64,000 bases of DNA. Source: Gigaspora rosea. Taxonomy: Eukaryota > Glomeromycota > Glomeromycetes > Diversisporales > Gigasporaceae. Below, in pieces: positions 9,590 to 22,345 of this stretch (the stretch's first letter is position 1; the number at the start of each line of letters is the position of its first letter). The notes under the pieces were generated by a model that was given only the letters and a program-made list of their open reading frames with translations, did not search any database and was not told the DNA's origin. The position numbers and the translations under genes are program-made. The stretch lies in the NCBI GenBank assembly GCA_003550325.1, contig QKWP01000439.1:62001-126000 (forward strand), written 5' to 3'.

Positions 9590-12150
9590 TGTACATTAGC
9601 TGCCTGATACATAAGTATCGAAATAGTATTTTGTTAAATAAGACACGGGAATTCAAAACTGACCAGATGATGCACTTTCGTGATTCATTAATGAATACCC
9701 AAGCCATGGCAAAAAAAAGGACTGGTCACGTGATAACCGAAAAATTCTTTAAGTTATTTAGATTAGGGTTTGTGCCTATATTAAAGTTTGAAATTAGTGT
9801 TGTACATAATAAAATCGCTCAATGAATATGTTTTGTCTGCACAGAAGGTTGTTTCTTTAAAACGAACGTTTGTTTGAACTTAATTATCGTGTTACGTTAC
9901 ATCAAATTGGAATTCGTTATTGGATGCAGATCATCACATGCCACATGATTAGAACTTTTTTGGGGTATTCGCGACTTATCGTACGATGTCGTACGCGACT
10001 TGTAATGATGCATTTACGTAGTTAATTTCAATTAGTATTATTTAAGACATATTAAAGGGATTAGGTTTTTCCTCTGCAAAGGAAATATTATAAGCCGCAA
10101 AACCCCATTATGAGATCATACGGGTACGTACGTGGAATTATATTACATAATTAGATTGAATGCAATTCATTCAGACGTGTGAATTAAACCAGTTTACGCA
10201 TATATAACGATAGGATTACCTTTTCGAGTTTAATTTATACAGTTAGAGTATTTTTTTACAATCTAACTTTTTCAAATGAAACTTAAGCCACTTTGTTGTA
10301 ACTTTGTGGTAAGTTTCGATAAATTAATTTCACATAATTTGTAATTTTGAGCATATAATATATAATTTATGAATTCGAATTTTCGATGATTGAGGAGTTA
10401 CAATTAGGATCATATAAATCAAATGATTTAATAATACCGGCCGAACTTTTGAAAGCTTTATTTTATATATAATAGAATAAAAATTACATATGTATAATAA
10501 GATTTTAATTTTCGCAACATAATCCTATTGACCAGTATATTTAGCTAATAGACTAACCCTTTTAAATTTTCCTGATTACTTTTATTGTATTCATGCATGC
10601 AGATAATGTTTTCTTCTCTGTAAACAGTTACATGATATTTATTTGCCGAATACGGTTATCTAGAAAAAAAATGAGATGCTAAAACCTGACGTGTAGCAAC
10701 GTAATACGATTAAATTATAATTACATAATATGATTAGATTACTAATCAATGTGTAAAATTAAACTTGTATTATACACAAAATAATATAAGGCAAGATGCC
10801 TTTATGATGGTGGCATTATAGTGTATAAGTAGTGTTTCACAGCATTAGTTGACTATATAGATAAATACTATAAGAATAGTTTCGGAATTACACAAAATAC
10901 GGTAAAATATAATAAATAAATAAATAAAATAAAATAAAATAAATAAAATAAATAAATAAATAAATAAATAAATAGGCGTTATAGCAATAAATCATCAATC
11001 TATATAATAAATTATTTTAATACGGTACATAAGAAGGCTATTTTTATTCGTATATTAAATTATGAAAATACAGTACATGTAATAACTCAAAATTTTATTT
11101 ATAAAAGGCTTAACAAAAAAGATCTTCGTGAAATTTTGGTACCTTAAACCCTAATCTAACTTCACTTTAATTTTAATGACTAAACTGACTTAGCCGTATT
11201 AAGAATATTGACTTAACTAAGCCTACAAATTTTTATCGATTATGATCACCTTATGTATAGGTAAATAGAAAATAGAACTACTGGTAAGGGGTTAGAATTA
11301 AAATTCGGGTAATCTACTTTGATAAAAATAAATGATGGTTTTTTTTTCAATAAGAATGTATCATTTCTGCAAATTTGAATTAATGTTCTTTTATTATTGA
11401 AGATTACTAATTTTATGCCTGATTTCAAACTTTAGAAGCACAAATCAGATTTTTAATCTTCTTATCTTTTAATTCTAAACCCCTCAGTAGATCAAGATAT
11501 TCACATTATAAAGTAGTGATAAATTTATTAAAAAGGTTTTTTTTTTAATCTTTTTATCGACGGTCATGTTCTCGATATCACACAAAGCATAACAATTTAT
11601 TAATAATATACATCTGTAACTAATCAAATGTTAATTCTAACCCTATGTGATGAATAGGAAATAATTTTTGGAAAATAAGTGGCTATCATTACTTTAATTT
11701 GTCGATTATTGTAAACCGGAATTTGACTCATGCAAATTCATTAAATCTCATATGACAATCATCACGATCGAATGGAGTTGGGCAACAATGGCAGTGATAA
11801 ACTGCATGTCAGATATTCTTATTATCCTTGCTGATTATTTTGCTACGCTATTACTAATTAAGTAGTTGTGCGACATTGTTGGACGAAGAAAAAATTTTTA
11901 GTGTACGTACATACGTAACTATAAAAATTGTTCCACAAAATCAACAAAATTGCGTTATAGTTACAATTAGGAACTTAATGCCTAATAGTAAACATTTGCA
12001 AGTTATATATTTAATTAGGTTACTGAATTTAGTATTTAATTCTAATTTATTTTTTTTCGATTCTTTACGTTAAACCAGATCTTGAGTGGAAATGAACAAT
12101 TTATTATGAATGCTAGGTGAGTTTGTTATAGTCTAGCATAACTATATTGA
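9590..12150 (+). repeat. U module (U1 9590-10720, U2 10790-11880), ancestral-type order
   Basis: This segment occurs in the same form at 47900-50330 and inverted at 36765-38696. U1 contains GATTAGGTTTTTCCTCTGC, CATATATAACGATAGGATTA and ATTCGAATTTTCGATGATTG. U2 contains ATCACCTTATGTATAGGTAAATAG and a CATCACATAGGGTTAG-type core (complement near 11640). In two other places (15000-17650 and 29640-31735) U1 and U2 are joined in opposite orientation. No open frame is kept between copies. Confidence 0.8.
10914..10972 (+). repeat. (AAAT)n microsatellite
   Basis: About 60 bases of AAATA/AAAT repeats. The same position in A' (49130-49158) has a shorter array, so length differs between the paralogues. 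Confidence 0.9.
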
Positions 12151-12231
12151 TATTAAAAAATAAGGATAGTTGCAACTCAAGCAACTTATTTGAATAAAAA
12201 TGGTATGAAATAAAAATATAGCGTGATAATA

Positions 12232-12475
12232 AGGCGAGACCAACTGGATTCTGTGTTTTACATTACCCCCCTCTCCACTCCGGAAGGGAAGGGGGATGAG
12301 GTGGTTAGTTCATAGAGTAAAATTTTAAAAAATTTTTTTTTAAAAAAATTTTTTCCGAATTGTTTCGTGACTGTATAAAATTTTTCCCGTAGCCCTATGT
12401 ATATTTAGCTAAATTTTTTTTGCTATGAGGGAGAGGGGGGACGCTGAAAAACACAGAATCCAGTTGGTCTCACCT
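12232..12475. mobile_element. 244-bp TA-inserting MITE
   Basis: The TIRs begin AGGCGAGACCAACTGGATTC and extend 28 bp with one mismatch to the right end (which reads CCAGTTGGTCTCACCT). TA duplications lie at 12230-12231 and 12476-12477. The A' relative (50423 to about 50610) keeps the left end but lost the right third. The insertion therefore predates the duplication. Confidence 0.88.
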
Positions 12476-12907
12476 TACTGCCAGTAATAAGTATGGTATC
12501 TTGATTTATCAGAAAGAGGGGAATACCAGTAGGATATAATTTTGGTAGACTGTTGTTAGTCTTGAGGATTCCTTTGTATATTTTTTTGGCGGTTTATTTT
12601 ATTGGAGAAAAGACATTTATATAGAATAGTGTACATCAAATTTTACATTTAATTCATTAAATATATGCATTTAATCTTAATAATTCAAAATGGAAACGAG
12701 TTATGTTTACGAATGAATAAGAAAAATGTTATAAATAATAATAAATTATAAATAAATTTTCTAAGTATAATTCAAATTAAGTGTAATAAAACATTTATGC
12801 ATTTAAGGATTTAATAGAATTTTATTAAGAATTTAAGAATTGTTATCAAAGATAATAGTATGAGAATTCAATAGTTCATGAACGTTTACTGTTTAATTTC
12901 ATTTTAT

Positions 12908-13075
12908 AGTCAGACCTCTAATTGCACCCTATATACCCTCTCTAAATGCATACTCAAATTCTTGCCCAAATATACAGTATACTTGGTCTCAATAAATGCA
13001 CTTTTTCTTATTATTCTCTGAATGCACGTTGTTAAGGTGTGGTTCAAAGGGCGCGCACTTAGAGAGGTCTGGATG
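12908..13075. mobile_element. Pogo-type MITE, CAGTCAGACCTC family
   Basis: The ends resemble CAGTCAGACCTCT and AGAGGTCTGGATG, with CTCTCTAAATGCA repeats inside and TA at the right flank. The same insertion is present in A' (51016-51163) and in the inverted copy at 33158-33575, so it is older than all three. The family also occurs at 20307, 28119 and 56379. The ends match the CAGTNNNACCTC pattern of pogo/Tigger-type elements. Confidence 0.8.
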
Positions 13076-13298
13076 TATATATCTAATGATATGCATTGAA
13101 GCGGAGAAGGATCGACACATTATCAGAGATCCAAAAAAATTTTTACGGGTTAACATTGATCGATTAATGTTAATTGAAATTTGAAATTGGTGATCTAATT
13201 TTAATTTAATTTCGTGTGATGATCTCTTTAACTTTATTTTATTAATAGTTATTCAGTAAATATATCCTTATATACCCGAAAATTTAATATATCATCTC

Positions 13299-13332
13299 AG
13301 GGTCCTGAAGGGTCCTGAAGGATCTTGAAGGT
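13299..13332 (+). repeat. Three tandem 10-bp GGGTCCTGAA units
   Basis: GGGTCCTGAA is repeated almost exactly three times. The same array is present in A' (about 51412) and inverted at about 32882, so it belongs to the large unit. Confidence 0.75.
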
Positions 13333-14127
13333 TGACACCAAATTTTATGGCCAAATAAACAAGTGATTAGCAGTGTATCATAAAATAACAGCGTTATTTA
13401 ATGGTATATGATGATTGTTCTTAATAAAATGACTGTACTAATTGGTAAGTACAACCATAACTAGTTGTCGGATAATAACCTTTTTCTAATCAGCATATAA
13501 ATTCCTTAATGTTAAATCTGGTGATTAGATCTGTTGAAAAATCCGATGGATGATCCGATGGATATCTGACTATTTTAATCTGTCGGATACTTTTTTGATA
13601 TATCCATTGAGTCATCCGAAATTAGCTAGAACCTGCACAGGGGTTATTGTAACAATAACCGTAACGATGACAAAAATTCCGGGTCGGGATACGTCGAATC
13701 ATGGTCGTCTGTATCGGAATTGATCAATTTTGCCCCAAGATCATAAAAAATTTTACTAATAAAATCATATATATCCATTCATTAATTAAAAAATGCCCAG
13801 CTGATAATTTTGCTATAAAATCTGCTAACAGCTAGGGCTAAACGCCGACCTAGATCTGACGCAACCGACCGGAAATTTGGGGATAGCCCTGTAAAAATCA
13901 ATGATGACAAATAATTTAAAGCCTATTTTGATAGATCATTGACATAGTGTTGAACAATGCAAAAAAGATGTTTGATGATACAGAAATTTTATGACTGTGA
14001 AACGTAGTTGCTTAAATAACAAAAATTATGCCGGGACGATGCTTCTTTAAAACAAATAAAATAATTCATGACTTATATAACAATATGCAAAATATATAAC
14101 TTGTGTAATTATAATGTACTTTAATTA

Positions 14128-14422
14128 GGGGTCGTCTAAAGCCATGTACCCACGTGACATTTTCGTGTAAATCAACCAAACGGAGTCGCGAAATTTTGTT
14201 TACACGGATCAGCCCGAAGAAGTCAAAAAACAAAAAAAAAACGCAAGAACATAAAAACGGCATTCTAAACCTACCTTGGGCCATTAATAAAAAATGTCGG
14301 GAAGGTAATTTTACCTATATTGATCCTAACCCTAACCCCGACCCTAATGCTAAACAGTCTCTGATACGAATTTTAACTAAAATTTCAAAAAATCACGTGG
14401 GTACATGGCTTTAGCCATCCCC
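14128..14422. mobile_element. 295-bp TIR element with 8-bp target duplication (A only)
   Basis: The ends are GGGGTCGTCTAAAGCCATGT and the complement ending GGCTTTAGCCATCCCC. TTTAATTA flanks it at 14120-14127 and 14423-14430. Copy A' at about 53090 has the uninterrupted site (ACTTGAATTAGTAATTT). The core includes CCTAACCCTAACCCC, a telomere-like string. A diverged relative lies at 33600-33883 and shares the internal CACGGATCAGCCCGAAGA. It is a hAT- or Mutator-like nonautonomous element. Confidence 0.9.
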
Positions 14423-14999
14423 TTTAATTAGTAATTTATTAAATAAAGCATTCTATTATTTAAATGTATTTATATTTTGGCTACAAAGCACTGCTCAAAC
14501 CATCATACCGGTTTTTATATGTTGATATATTTAACATGCAAATTTTTTTGCTAGGCATGACCTAAATGATTGACTGTCCTAGTTTATACATTTAATACCA
14601 TTACATTCTGTTTCTTAATTTCATTTCATAAGACTTAATTTATTCTATGAGTATGGATATGAATTATGTTCGTTGTACGTGACCATACTGGTTTTGCACA
14701 GCATCAAATACTGCGCGGTTCCTTTTGCGCTATAAATAGTAATATCGTTATGCTAGATTGTATTAAACTCCTGGTACAATAGTATCACCTAAAATATTGT
14801 TCATTCAAGTGTAAGAAACATCGAAGTGAAGCCACTCCCTTACAAAGAAAATAAAAATTATTCGAAATATTAATTAAGAGGTCAACTTTTATGCCTTAAT
14901 TAAAATTTTCTTCGTGAGATTTTACTATTAGCACTAAGTTATTCTAATCCAATCCTAACTTAACGTGTTTTATTGACTTAATTTTTGCAGAGTGGAACA

Positions 15000-16860
15000 A
15001 TAAAAATAGTCAAAGTTGTGAATCTGATATTCGTTTACAACTATTTGCATTTCAATTTGTAAATGCCTCTGCTACACAAAATACTACAAGATACGATGCT
15101 TATATGATAATGGTCGTATGTAGCGTTTCTTGGAATTAGTTGACTATGCATATAAATAAATATATACTAATACAAGAATGGCAAATGTTAGGTGAATAAT
15201 TTTGATTACACAAATATGGTAACCCTATAAGAAAAATGTACCGTATAGGCACGGGATGGAATCGGATAGGCACGGGTCATTTTGGCACGGGTCAAGATCC
15301 GGATTTGTACGGGTATGGCTCGAGTTGGTTCGGATTTAGTGGACCGTGAGGGACCGTGTGCCCGTGCCAATTGGACCGTAAATGGCACGGGTTTTGCAGC
15401 AGTTTACTAGTCAAATCGGCACGGGATTTGGCACGGGTAATGAACGTAAATTCACGTGCCACCGCGATAACGATGTGGATTAACTATTAAAACATAAATT
15501 TACATAAGTAATCAACATAAGATGAACAAGCTAACTGCATATGAAGCAAAATTTTGTAAGGAATTTTTTTTGTTAAGACACACAGGGAAGCTTCATTAGT
15601 GAAATCATGAGATATCGCTCTGTTTTTTAAAAAAATCCTTTACAGATCTTTCGCTCTCCACGAAACGAGCCAACACGTATCACGAGCCAACACGTGTGTA
15701 ACGTACACATACGTGCCATCTGAACGTGCCATTTCATATGACGTGATATTACGTGCCACCCTTTGCGCAATGTCCGTGCCATTTTTACCGTGCCATTCCG
15801 TAAACCGTTCCTGCACGTGCCACAAGATCCGTGCCATTTCGAGCATTCCCGACACCAACCCGTACCACCACCCGTACCACTTTTCTTATAGGGTAAAATA
15901 TAATAAAAATTTTTAAAATACAATAATATATCATCAATAAATTTATTAATAAAATAAATTATCGATTATAATCACCTTATGTATGGGTCGAATAGGAAAT
16001 AGAGCTACTAGTACTGTAACTGTAGTAAGGGGTTTTAGAATAAATTTTAGGAATTTAATTTTGATAAAAATTGATTATGTGTAGTCAAATTATTATGTAC
16101 ATATCGATTTTATTTAGTTTCCCGAAAAATTTGAAACGTTCTTTTGTTATTGAAAAATTACAAAGTTTCATATCCGATTAAACACAATTGAGGCTTTTGT
16201 AATATTCTTATCTTTTTTAATTTGATCTGTTACGTCTCATTTTCTTTCCCCTAATCGCCATCATTCTGTGTGACAATTTACTAATAATATATATACCTGC
16301 AATTAATCAAATGCTAATCCTAACCTTATGTGATGCCGGGTGGGGAAGTGAGCGGTTATCATTTGATGACCATCATAACCTTGCCGATTATTAATCTTTA
16401 AAAATTCCTGTTAAGCTTTTTTTTTTTAAGTCGAATCTTCTAGGATCTTCTTAGCATATTGGTATTTTTTTTTTTTAAAAAAAAAAAAAAAAAGTATCTT
16501 TGGAGATCTTATTTAGGACTATAAAGTTATGCTTTCATTTTTGCAAAATTTAAAATACTCAGGAGTTACATACAATTTTGGATGTTTTTAGACGATATCA
16601 TTATACTGTCTTATTAATCATTATTTAATTTGTAACTCGGAGAGTTTGAATTCCTACGAATTTATCACATATGATAAAGTCGCAGGTCTATTGTCAGTTA
16701 CAGTAAGTCAAAATAACCGCAATTGAATGGTGAGGAATTTAAAAAATTCACAATAGCATTGATCAACTGTATATTCGAACATGTATTATTATTAATCTTG
16801 TTGTATACTATTACTAAATAAAACAACTGCAGTGTATTAAACCCAAACGGACAATTTTTG
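15000..16860 (+). repeat. U2 module, forward, extra copy
   Basis: Matches A 10790-11880 in order, including GATTATAATCACCTTATGTATGG near 15966 and the telomere-like CATCACA core (complement) near 16320. It carries a private insertion (15223-15893). It is joined at about 16865 to an inverted U1. Confidence 0.75.
15223..15893. mobile_element. 671-bp PIF/Harbinger-like nonautonomous element with GGCACGGGT repeats
   Basis: The ends are CCCTATAAGAAAA and TTTTCTTATAGGG, flanked by TAA at 15220-15222 and 15894-15896. The paralogous empty site GGTAAAATATAATAAA is readable at about 10900 and inverted at about 31525, confirming a 3-bp TAA duplication typical of PIF/Harbinger. Near both ends the element is packed with GGCACGGGT and its complement, a GC-rich patch in very AT-rich DNA. 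No transposase is present. Confidence 0.92.
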
Positions 16861-16864
16861 AATA

Positions 16865-17650
16865 ATTTTATTGGTTAATAAAATATGATTTACTAGTAAT
16901 ATGATCAGATCGTCACATGCACGTACGTACGTACAAGGCTTTAACACTTCACCTATTTCTAGAAATTGCAAGAATCTAAGCATATGTGGTAAGTAAATCT
17001 CATGCGGCATATTTATAGACGGGAAAAAACATTACACTGCATGACTAGATATAATAAAGTTGATCAGGGAAAATTTAAAAGCGTTAACTTTAATTTAAAA
17101 GATAATCTACGTATTAAATATACTGACCAATAGGGTATGTTCCGAAGGTTAAAATCTTATAATGATATGTGCAATTTTATTCTGCTATATATAATATATA
17201 ATTTTACAAAAGCTTGACCAGTATTATTGAATCATTTAATTTAACTATATGATTCGGATTGTAACATCTTAATCATCGAAAATTCGAACTCATAAACTAC
17301 ATATCATGTATTCAATATCTGATATGATATGTGAAAAACTGATTTACAAAACCTTACCACAAAATTACAACAAAGAAGCTTAAGTAATAATTTTAATACG
17401 TTAGACTTAACTGAATAAACTAAATTGGATAAATACGAGAAGGTAATCATATCGTATATAGTTGTAGCCCGTTTTAATTCACACGGCTGAAATCATTGCA
17501 TATAGTTCGAAGCTCTATATGTAAAATTGCCCACTCATCTGTATGGTCTTATGATGCAGTTTACGGTTTATAATCATAACTTTTACTTAGCAGTCACACG
17601 ATTTGTCACGCAGATCACTGGGGTATTAATATGAAATTTGAGTGATCGAC
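16865..17650 (-). repeat. U1 module, inverted
   Basis: Reverse complement of A 9960-10720. Examples are TGCATGACTAGATATAATAAAG against the 10580 region and TCTTATGATGCAGTTTACGG against 10080-10130. Position 17540 also provides the empty site for the mini-element at 38460-38548. Confidence 0.75.
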
Positions 17651-19480
17651 ATGCCTATTTTTAATACGAAATTGCAACGGTAGGCTGTTTTTAATCGCCA
17701 TTTTCAGGAGTTTCTTAAAAGGAAACCGCACTCACAAGACTAGATACAATTGCTTAGCTATACAAATACTTTATTGATTTGTAGTTTTAACCAAAAAAAA
17801 AAATAAAGCGTAGAAAGATCACGCCCTCAAAAATAGCTTTTTGTTCTATTTTATATAGTACTTGCAATGCAACTGAACCTTCTTGCTTTAAAACTTTTTA
17901 AGCAAAAATACACATACTCGGTCGAGATTATGAATTTCAAGAAATGTTAAAAGAATTCAGAACTATTATTGTTTCGGTTTGTTCACACCCAAATCTCAAA
18001 CTAATAATAATAGATCTATTTGTTTTTTATATTATACAATATTAGAGTAGCTGCACAACGCAGGGTGCTAAAACCAAGAACGTTATAAGTACATCTTAAA
18101 ATTAAAATTTTCTGAAATAGACAATTTATTTACATTATTTTGTTTTCTTTTTAATGATAATACAGGGTTCGTCAAGATTGCTAAAACAAAAACTAATCGA
18201 CATGGAAGATGAAAAAAGATTATTCAGCAAAGAGTTCACCTTCCTACTGTTCCTCTAAAATGTGTGTTTTTGGGTCATCTTTCTTTCTCTTATATTCACT
18301 AGTTTCATAAAATGGTCAGTCTATTCAGGTTCACACTCCTAATCTATGCGAACAATGTAAGCAAGTCTCAAAAGGTTTTAAATTAGGTTCACTGGGTTTA
18401 CTTCTTTTTAGTGCTATTGTAATAAATTTAATAATCGTTTTTGTCTCTTGCTCTGGGATTGGCTTGGCTATTTCTAGCACTGTTTTTTTTAATAATTAAA
18501 TAATTCTATGCCTTTATTAATAAACTTAAAAATGTCTTTAAATGGGTTATCATTCTAAGTCTAACTATCATAATGTACTATCATGCTATATACAATCTTA
18601 CTATTGTGCTACACCTAAATCTAATTATTCTAATTATTGTGCTATGATCCAAATTTAACTATATGCTATGTTCTAAATCTAACTATTGTACTATGTTCCG
18701 AATCTAGCTATCATGTTTTTGACTATAATTATTTTTCATATTTACCTAAAATAAAAAACCTTTTCTTGATCTTCTAATATTATTGCATTCTTCTATTTTT
18801 TATTAATGCTTCATTAGTTATCACTGTCAATATATATAGACAAAATTCAATTTTAAATAAGCCAAAAACATTAAACACTTTGAATAAATTTACCAGAATA
18901 TCATTGCCAAAGTTCACTTTAACTGACCCAATAGGATCTGGTACCCAAATAACTTAGTTAACAGTTAATAATTTAAATATTTAAATATATAAAAATTTTA
19001 TTTTTTAATTAATTAATTATTTTTTTCAATTAAAATTAAAATCACTATAAAAAACATCACAATGTGGGATATTTTACTTTGAAATTAAAATTATAAATAA
19101 AGGAAGAAATGGGTAATACTTTCATGTTTATATTCTTTCAGCTTTTACTCTATGAATTGAATCTTCAAATACCAAACATTGCACCTTGTGATCTAAACTC
19201 AAGGATATAGGATGCCTTTGAAATGCTGCATAGATAGTATGCAATTCTTTAAAATATTTTATAATTATTAAATTTCTGTCTATTTGCTTTAAAAAATACA
19301 ATATATTAATTCTAAATGTTGGTTACCTAAATTTATTCCATTTTTAGTATAAATACTATCTCATTTCTAAAATTTAGATAGCATCCAATTATATTACAAG
19401 TAGTATGGCTTGTCATTTCCTGAAGAAAAAAGAATATCCATCGTCACCATAATAATTATATCCTCATAATTCATTTTTCT
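17650..19480. other. Unique AT-rich stretch, no clear gene
   Basis: The sequence departs from the large unit here. On the + strand, 18316-18500 holds a short open stretch reading NLCEQCKQVSKGFKLGSLGL and then a hydrophobic run, ending at a stop. The length is about 60 residues with no family match I can name; it could be a coding relic or chance. Confidence 0.4.
18553..18722 (+). repeat. Degenerate tandem repeat (CTAAATCTAACTATTGTGCTATG-like)
   Basis: Six or so imperfect units of about 22-30 bp share CTAACTAT and GTGCTAT/GTACTATG. No function is evident. Confidence 0.65.
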
Positions 19481-20226
19481 TGTCCAGTCCAAATCATTAA
19501 ACAAGCGATAGGTAGTGAAGAAGCTACTACTAAATTTATTGTTAATAAAATTGAGCAGGCTTCTGACCGAACAATGTAAGAAGTTAACAAGAAATTTTTA
19601 GAAGATATTGTTACTAGCAAAAGCACTTTGAAATTGAAGGTGAAAAGCAATTGTGGAGGCCCTATGCAAAAACACTATGCTATTAAATTTACTTATATTA
19701 GTAGTGATACAGATCGACCCCAACTCGACAGCTGGGTCGACGGGTGTGTTGACCCTTAGCCCGCACCTTTGTGGGCCTGCCAGGTTGATAAGAGAAGTGT
19801 TAGAATCATTTTTCTTCTAAGCATATTTTCAGACTAGAAATTGAATAAAAATCGGCTAGTCGTTTATAATAATGTAAAAGAAGTTGGCTTATTTAGGTGA
19901 TAAATTGGCAAATAGCAAATATAATATAAGGATCAGAAATGTTTAGTTGCATAGACAATCAATTAACATAAAATACTAATGTGCTGAAAGTTTCTTTAGG
20001 ACAAACAGAATAAAATTTAATATTACAAGAGTTTAACAAGAAACTCCTAATGGCCTTTTGCATGTTTAATATGATATGTTGACTGATTTTGATCAGAAAA
20101 AAATTATACTAGCAAAAGGTCAGCCCGGTCGACCAGCCCGAGCTTTTTTAGGATCGACCCCAGCCCACGATTTTTTCATCAACCTGTATCACTATATATT
20201 AGACATTTTTCCAAATTATTTCATTA
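19481..20226 (+). pseudogene. Relic of an unknown protein gene interrupted by a hAT element
   Basis: The frame starting at TGT 19481 reads CPVQIIKQAIGSEEATTKFI and goes on through a single stop (after DRTM) to VNKKFLEDIVTSKSTLKLKV and MQKHYAIKFTYI. It is cut by the element at 19702-20194. If the element and one copy of its 8-bp target duplication are left out, the frame carries on as RHFSKLFH and then a stop. Continuity across the insertion, with ordinary amino-acid composition, supports a real coding ancestor of at least 80 residues. I do not recognise the family. Confidence 0.5.
19702..20194. mobile_element. 493-bp hAT-like nonautonomous element with TCGACCC repeats
   Basis: The ends are TAGTGATACAGATCGACC and TCAACCTGTATCACTA, flanked by exact 8-bp duplications TATATTAG (19694-19701, 20195-20202). 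GC-rich TCGACCC/GGGTCGA patches sit near both ends. A 494-bp relative lies in the opposite orientation at 34917-35410. No transposase is encoded. Confidence 0.93.
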
Positions 20227-20306
20227 ACTAAAGGACATGTTCTATTATACACTGTGCAGTATGCTATTATTTCAAAAATCTGCTAAAATTACAATATGCA
20301 AAAATA

Positions 20307-20601
20307 CAGTCTGACCTCCATAAATGCAACTTCTATAAATGCAATACCTCTCTAAATACATATTTTTTCTTTTCATAAGATGTTATTAGTGCTAAATGCA
20401 TGTTTATACTAACCTTCCAAAATGCATGTAGCCAATTAAATTTTAGTATTTAAGATAGGTTATACAGTTTTTGATAAAAGTTATACAAACTTGATGATCT
20501 AATTTTTAAAGCTACAATTTAATTGGCTCTCTCTAAATGCAACCCTCTCTAAATGCACATTGTGCCTTGTCTCTATGAGTTGTATTTATGGAGGTTTACT
20601 A
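20307..20601. mobile_element. 295-bp pogo-type MITE, CAGTCTGACCTCC
   Basis: The left end is CAGTCTGACCTCCATAAATG and the right end GTTGTATTTATGGAGGTTTA, with TA on both sides (20305-20306, 20602-20603). CTCTCTAAATGCA occurs repeatedly inside. It is homologous over its whole length to 56379-56718. Confidence 0.85.
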
Positions 20602-21499
20602 TAAGCAAATTATATAAAAACAACATCGAATTAATAATAATCTACCTATTCATAAAACAGTTTTTTCCAATTTTCAGCATTGCTTTTATAATGCACCAGC
20701 CCTTCCCAGATGCATTTTGGCGAAAGCTCCCACTTTGGTGCATCTAACGATCTACTTTTTATATCAGATATTTGCAAACTGGAGAAACATCAAGTAAATG
20801 AAAGCAAAATAATTGCATACTTTCGAAGTCATATTACTTTATACAGAAAAGTTTATTTTTTATATTTTTTATATTTTCTGGTTCGTAATAACTACAGCTA
20901 CAAGTTTGTCTTAAGAAGCATTATGTATTAAAACCAAGGTATTAGGTAAAATTTTCAAAATGTAAATTCATCAATTTGTATAATTTATGAAAATCATATA
21001 ATAAAATTTTGGATGTGACAAATTATGTGACTGTTTGTAAAAACCTAATATCCTTGAATATAGCTTAATAATACTAATTGAAATTAATAGGTAAGTATAT
21101 CATTAAAATTGTGCACCTTCACTTGATTAATCTCAATCTAATCAATTATTTATAATTATTGTATGGTTATATTGAATAACCCAGTTACACAAATAGATTT
21201 ATATTTAAATCTCGTGACTTTGACAACTGCCCATGTGTAACTGCATACAATAACTATTTTATTGCATAGTATCTAACATAACTATCATGTGCCAATATAT
21301 AAATAAAAAAAGCACAGGTTGTCACATAAGACCCATGTAATACTATAATAAATTAGTTTTATATTTCATGTCTAATTTGGCAAAATTCTACTTCGATATT
21401 TTGTATTGGGCTGCTAATATACATTAAGTTGTTAAAATAAAGATTTTTATAAGATAACAAACTTAAATTAAATTTTCATAGTTGACTAAATACTTCAAT

Positions 21500-21830
21500 T
21501 TATACTAATAGAGAAGTAGTATAAATAATTTTTAGGCATCAAAAATGTATTTAAAAATATGTATTCTGCTTTTAATAAAGATCTTTATAAAAATATAAGT
21601 TAGTATATAATTCAAAATCGAAAGCAATTTATATATACATATACCAAATTTTCATATTATTTTACAATAATTATCAGTATTTAAAAATGCACAAGAGTTA
21701 GATTATACTTAAAGTTTAAATTGCTTATATACTTAAATTAAATTGCTTATATCCTTAATTTAAATATACTATCCTAAATCTTATTATTATTTCTGCCTAT
21801 ATTATTTTTCTAAATTTTTTTCTACCTATT
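21500..21830 (+). repeat. Fragment of the large unit (matches A 85-400)
   Basis: It follows A through AATAAAGATC, ATTCAAAATCGAAAGCAATT and the following A/T-rich text to TTCTACCTAT, then diverges abruptly. The break at 21830 suggests an insertion or rearrangement junction there. Confidence 0.65.
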
Positions 21831-22345
21831 GTTAACCTGTAAAATATCACAAAAACGGACATAACGTTTGAACCAGTGATCCAAATTCGATGAAACAACC
21901 ACCATTCGACTCAGCTCACCGAGACGGTTCTAACGAGCTATGGTACATCTCTGTACGACCTCTGGTTGCCAAGATAGGAGTTGTCAAACATTTACTTCTA
22001 TACTTATTAATAGACCAACGATCTGATTGGCTAGGCGATTGCTGCGGACAAAAATCGTAGATCTGACATATCTAAAAGATGTCATATTTATAGCTTATAT
22101 TCTAGATATTTTATTTATTACATATATATTATTTATTACATATATTATATTTATACTAGTTATACTATATATTTTATTAATAATAGTTATAGTATATATT
22201 ATACATGTAAAAGATATTGACCGTTACATTTGAAAAATTTCAAAAAGTATAAAAGCGGCCGATGTGGACCTCAAGTTCAACATCGAGTCTTCATACTCTT
22301 TCAATAATAAAAACAACTATTAACTACACAAATCAAACAGTTATT
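21831..22345 (+). other. Segment with half of the shared palindrome and a promoter-like end
   Basis: The segment begins where homology to the large unit stops. 21871-21946 contains an imperfect relative of the palindrome (CCAGTGATCCAAATTCGATG, CATTCGACTCAGCTC). At 22249-22256 there is TATAAAAG, with AATAAAA about 55 bases later. The order resembles a promoter plus polyadenylation region of a terminal repeat, but no second repeat or clean target duplication is seen, so this is tentative. Confidence 0.3.

Larger units (their letters stand above)
1..14775 (+). repeat. Large repeat unit, copy A (direct partner of 38697-53440)
   Basis: This block runs in parallel with 38697-53440 for its whole length. 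Shared landmarks include the opening ATTCTNCCCGATACTT, the 139-bp hAT-type MITE at 6150, the U module at 9590-11880 and the MITE at 12908. Agreement is roughly 90-95% in blocks compared by eye. The two copies differ chiefly by transposon insertions. Copy A alone carries the pogo element (2706-5840), the 8033-8581 insert and the MITE at 14128-14422. No open frame other than the transposase looks real. The left edge is the window edge, so the true start is not seen. Its nature (segmental duplication or one giant decayed element) is not settled. Confidence 0.85.

Noticed and set aside
14154-14414. 86-residue frame at 14154-14414 and the opposite-strand frame at 14066-14284
   Set aside because: Both lie within or across the 14128-14422 MITE and translate its TIR and telomere-like core; they are not genes.
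15206-15923. Several 60-98 residue frames on both strands
   Set aside because: They are readings of the GGCACGGGT repeats in the PIF-like element and change frame with each repeat.
21831-22345. Solo LTR with TG...CA ends
   Set aside because: TATA and AATAAA are placed plausibly, but the flanking 5-mers do not match and no partner copy was found, so it is recorded only as a promoter-like segment.
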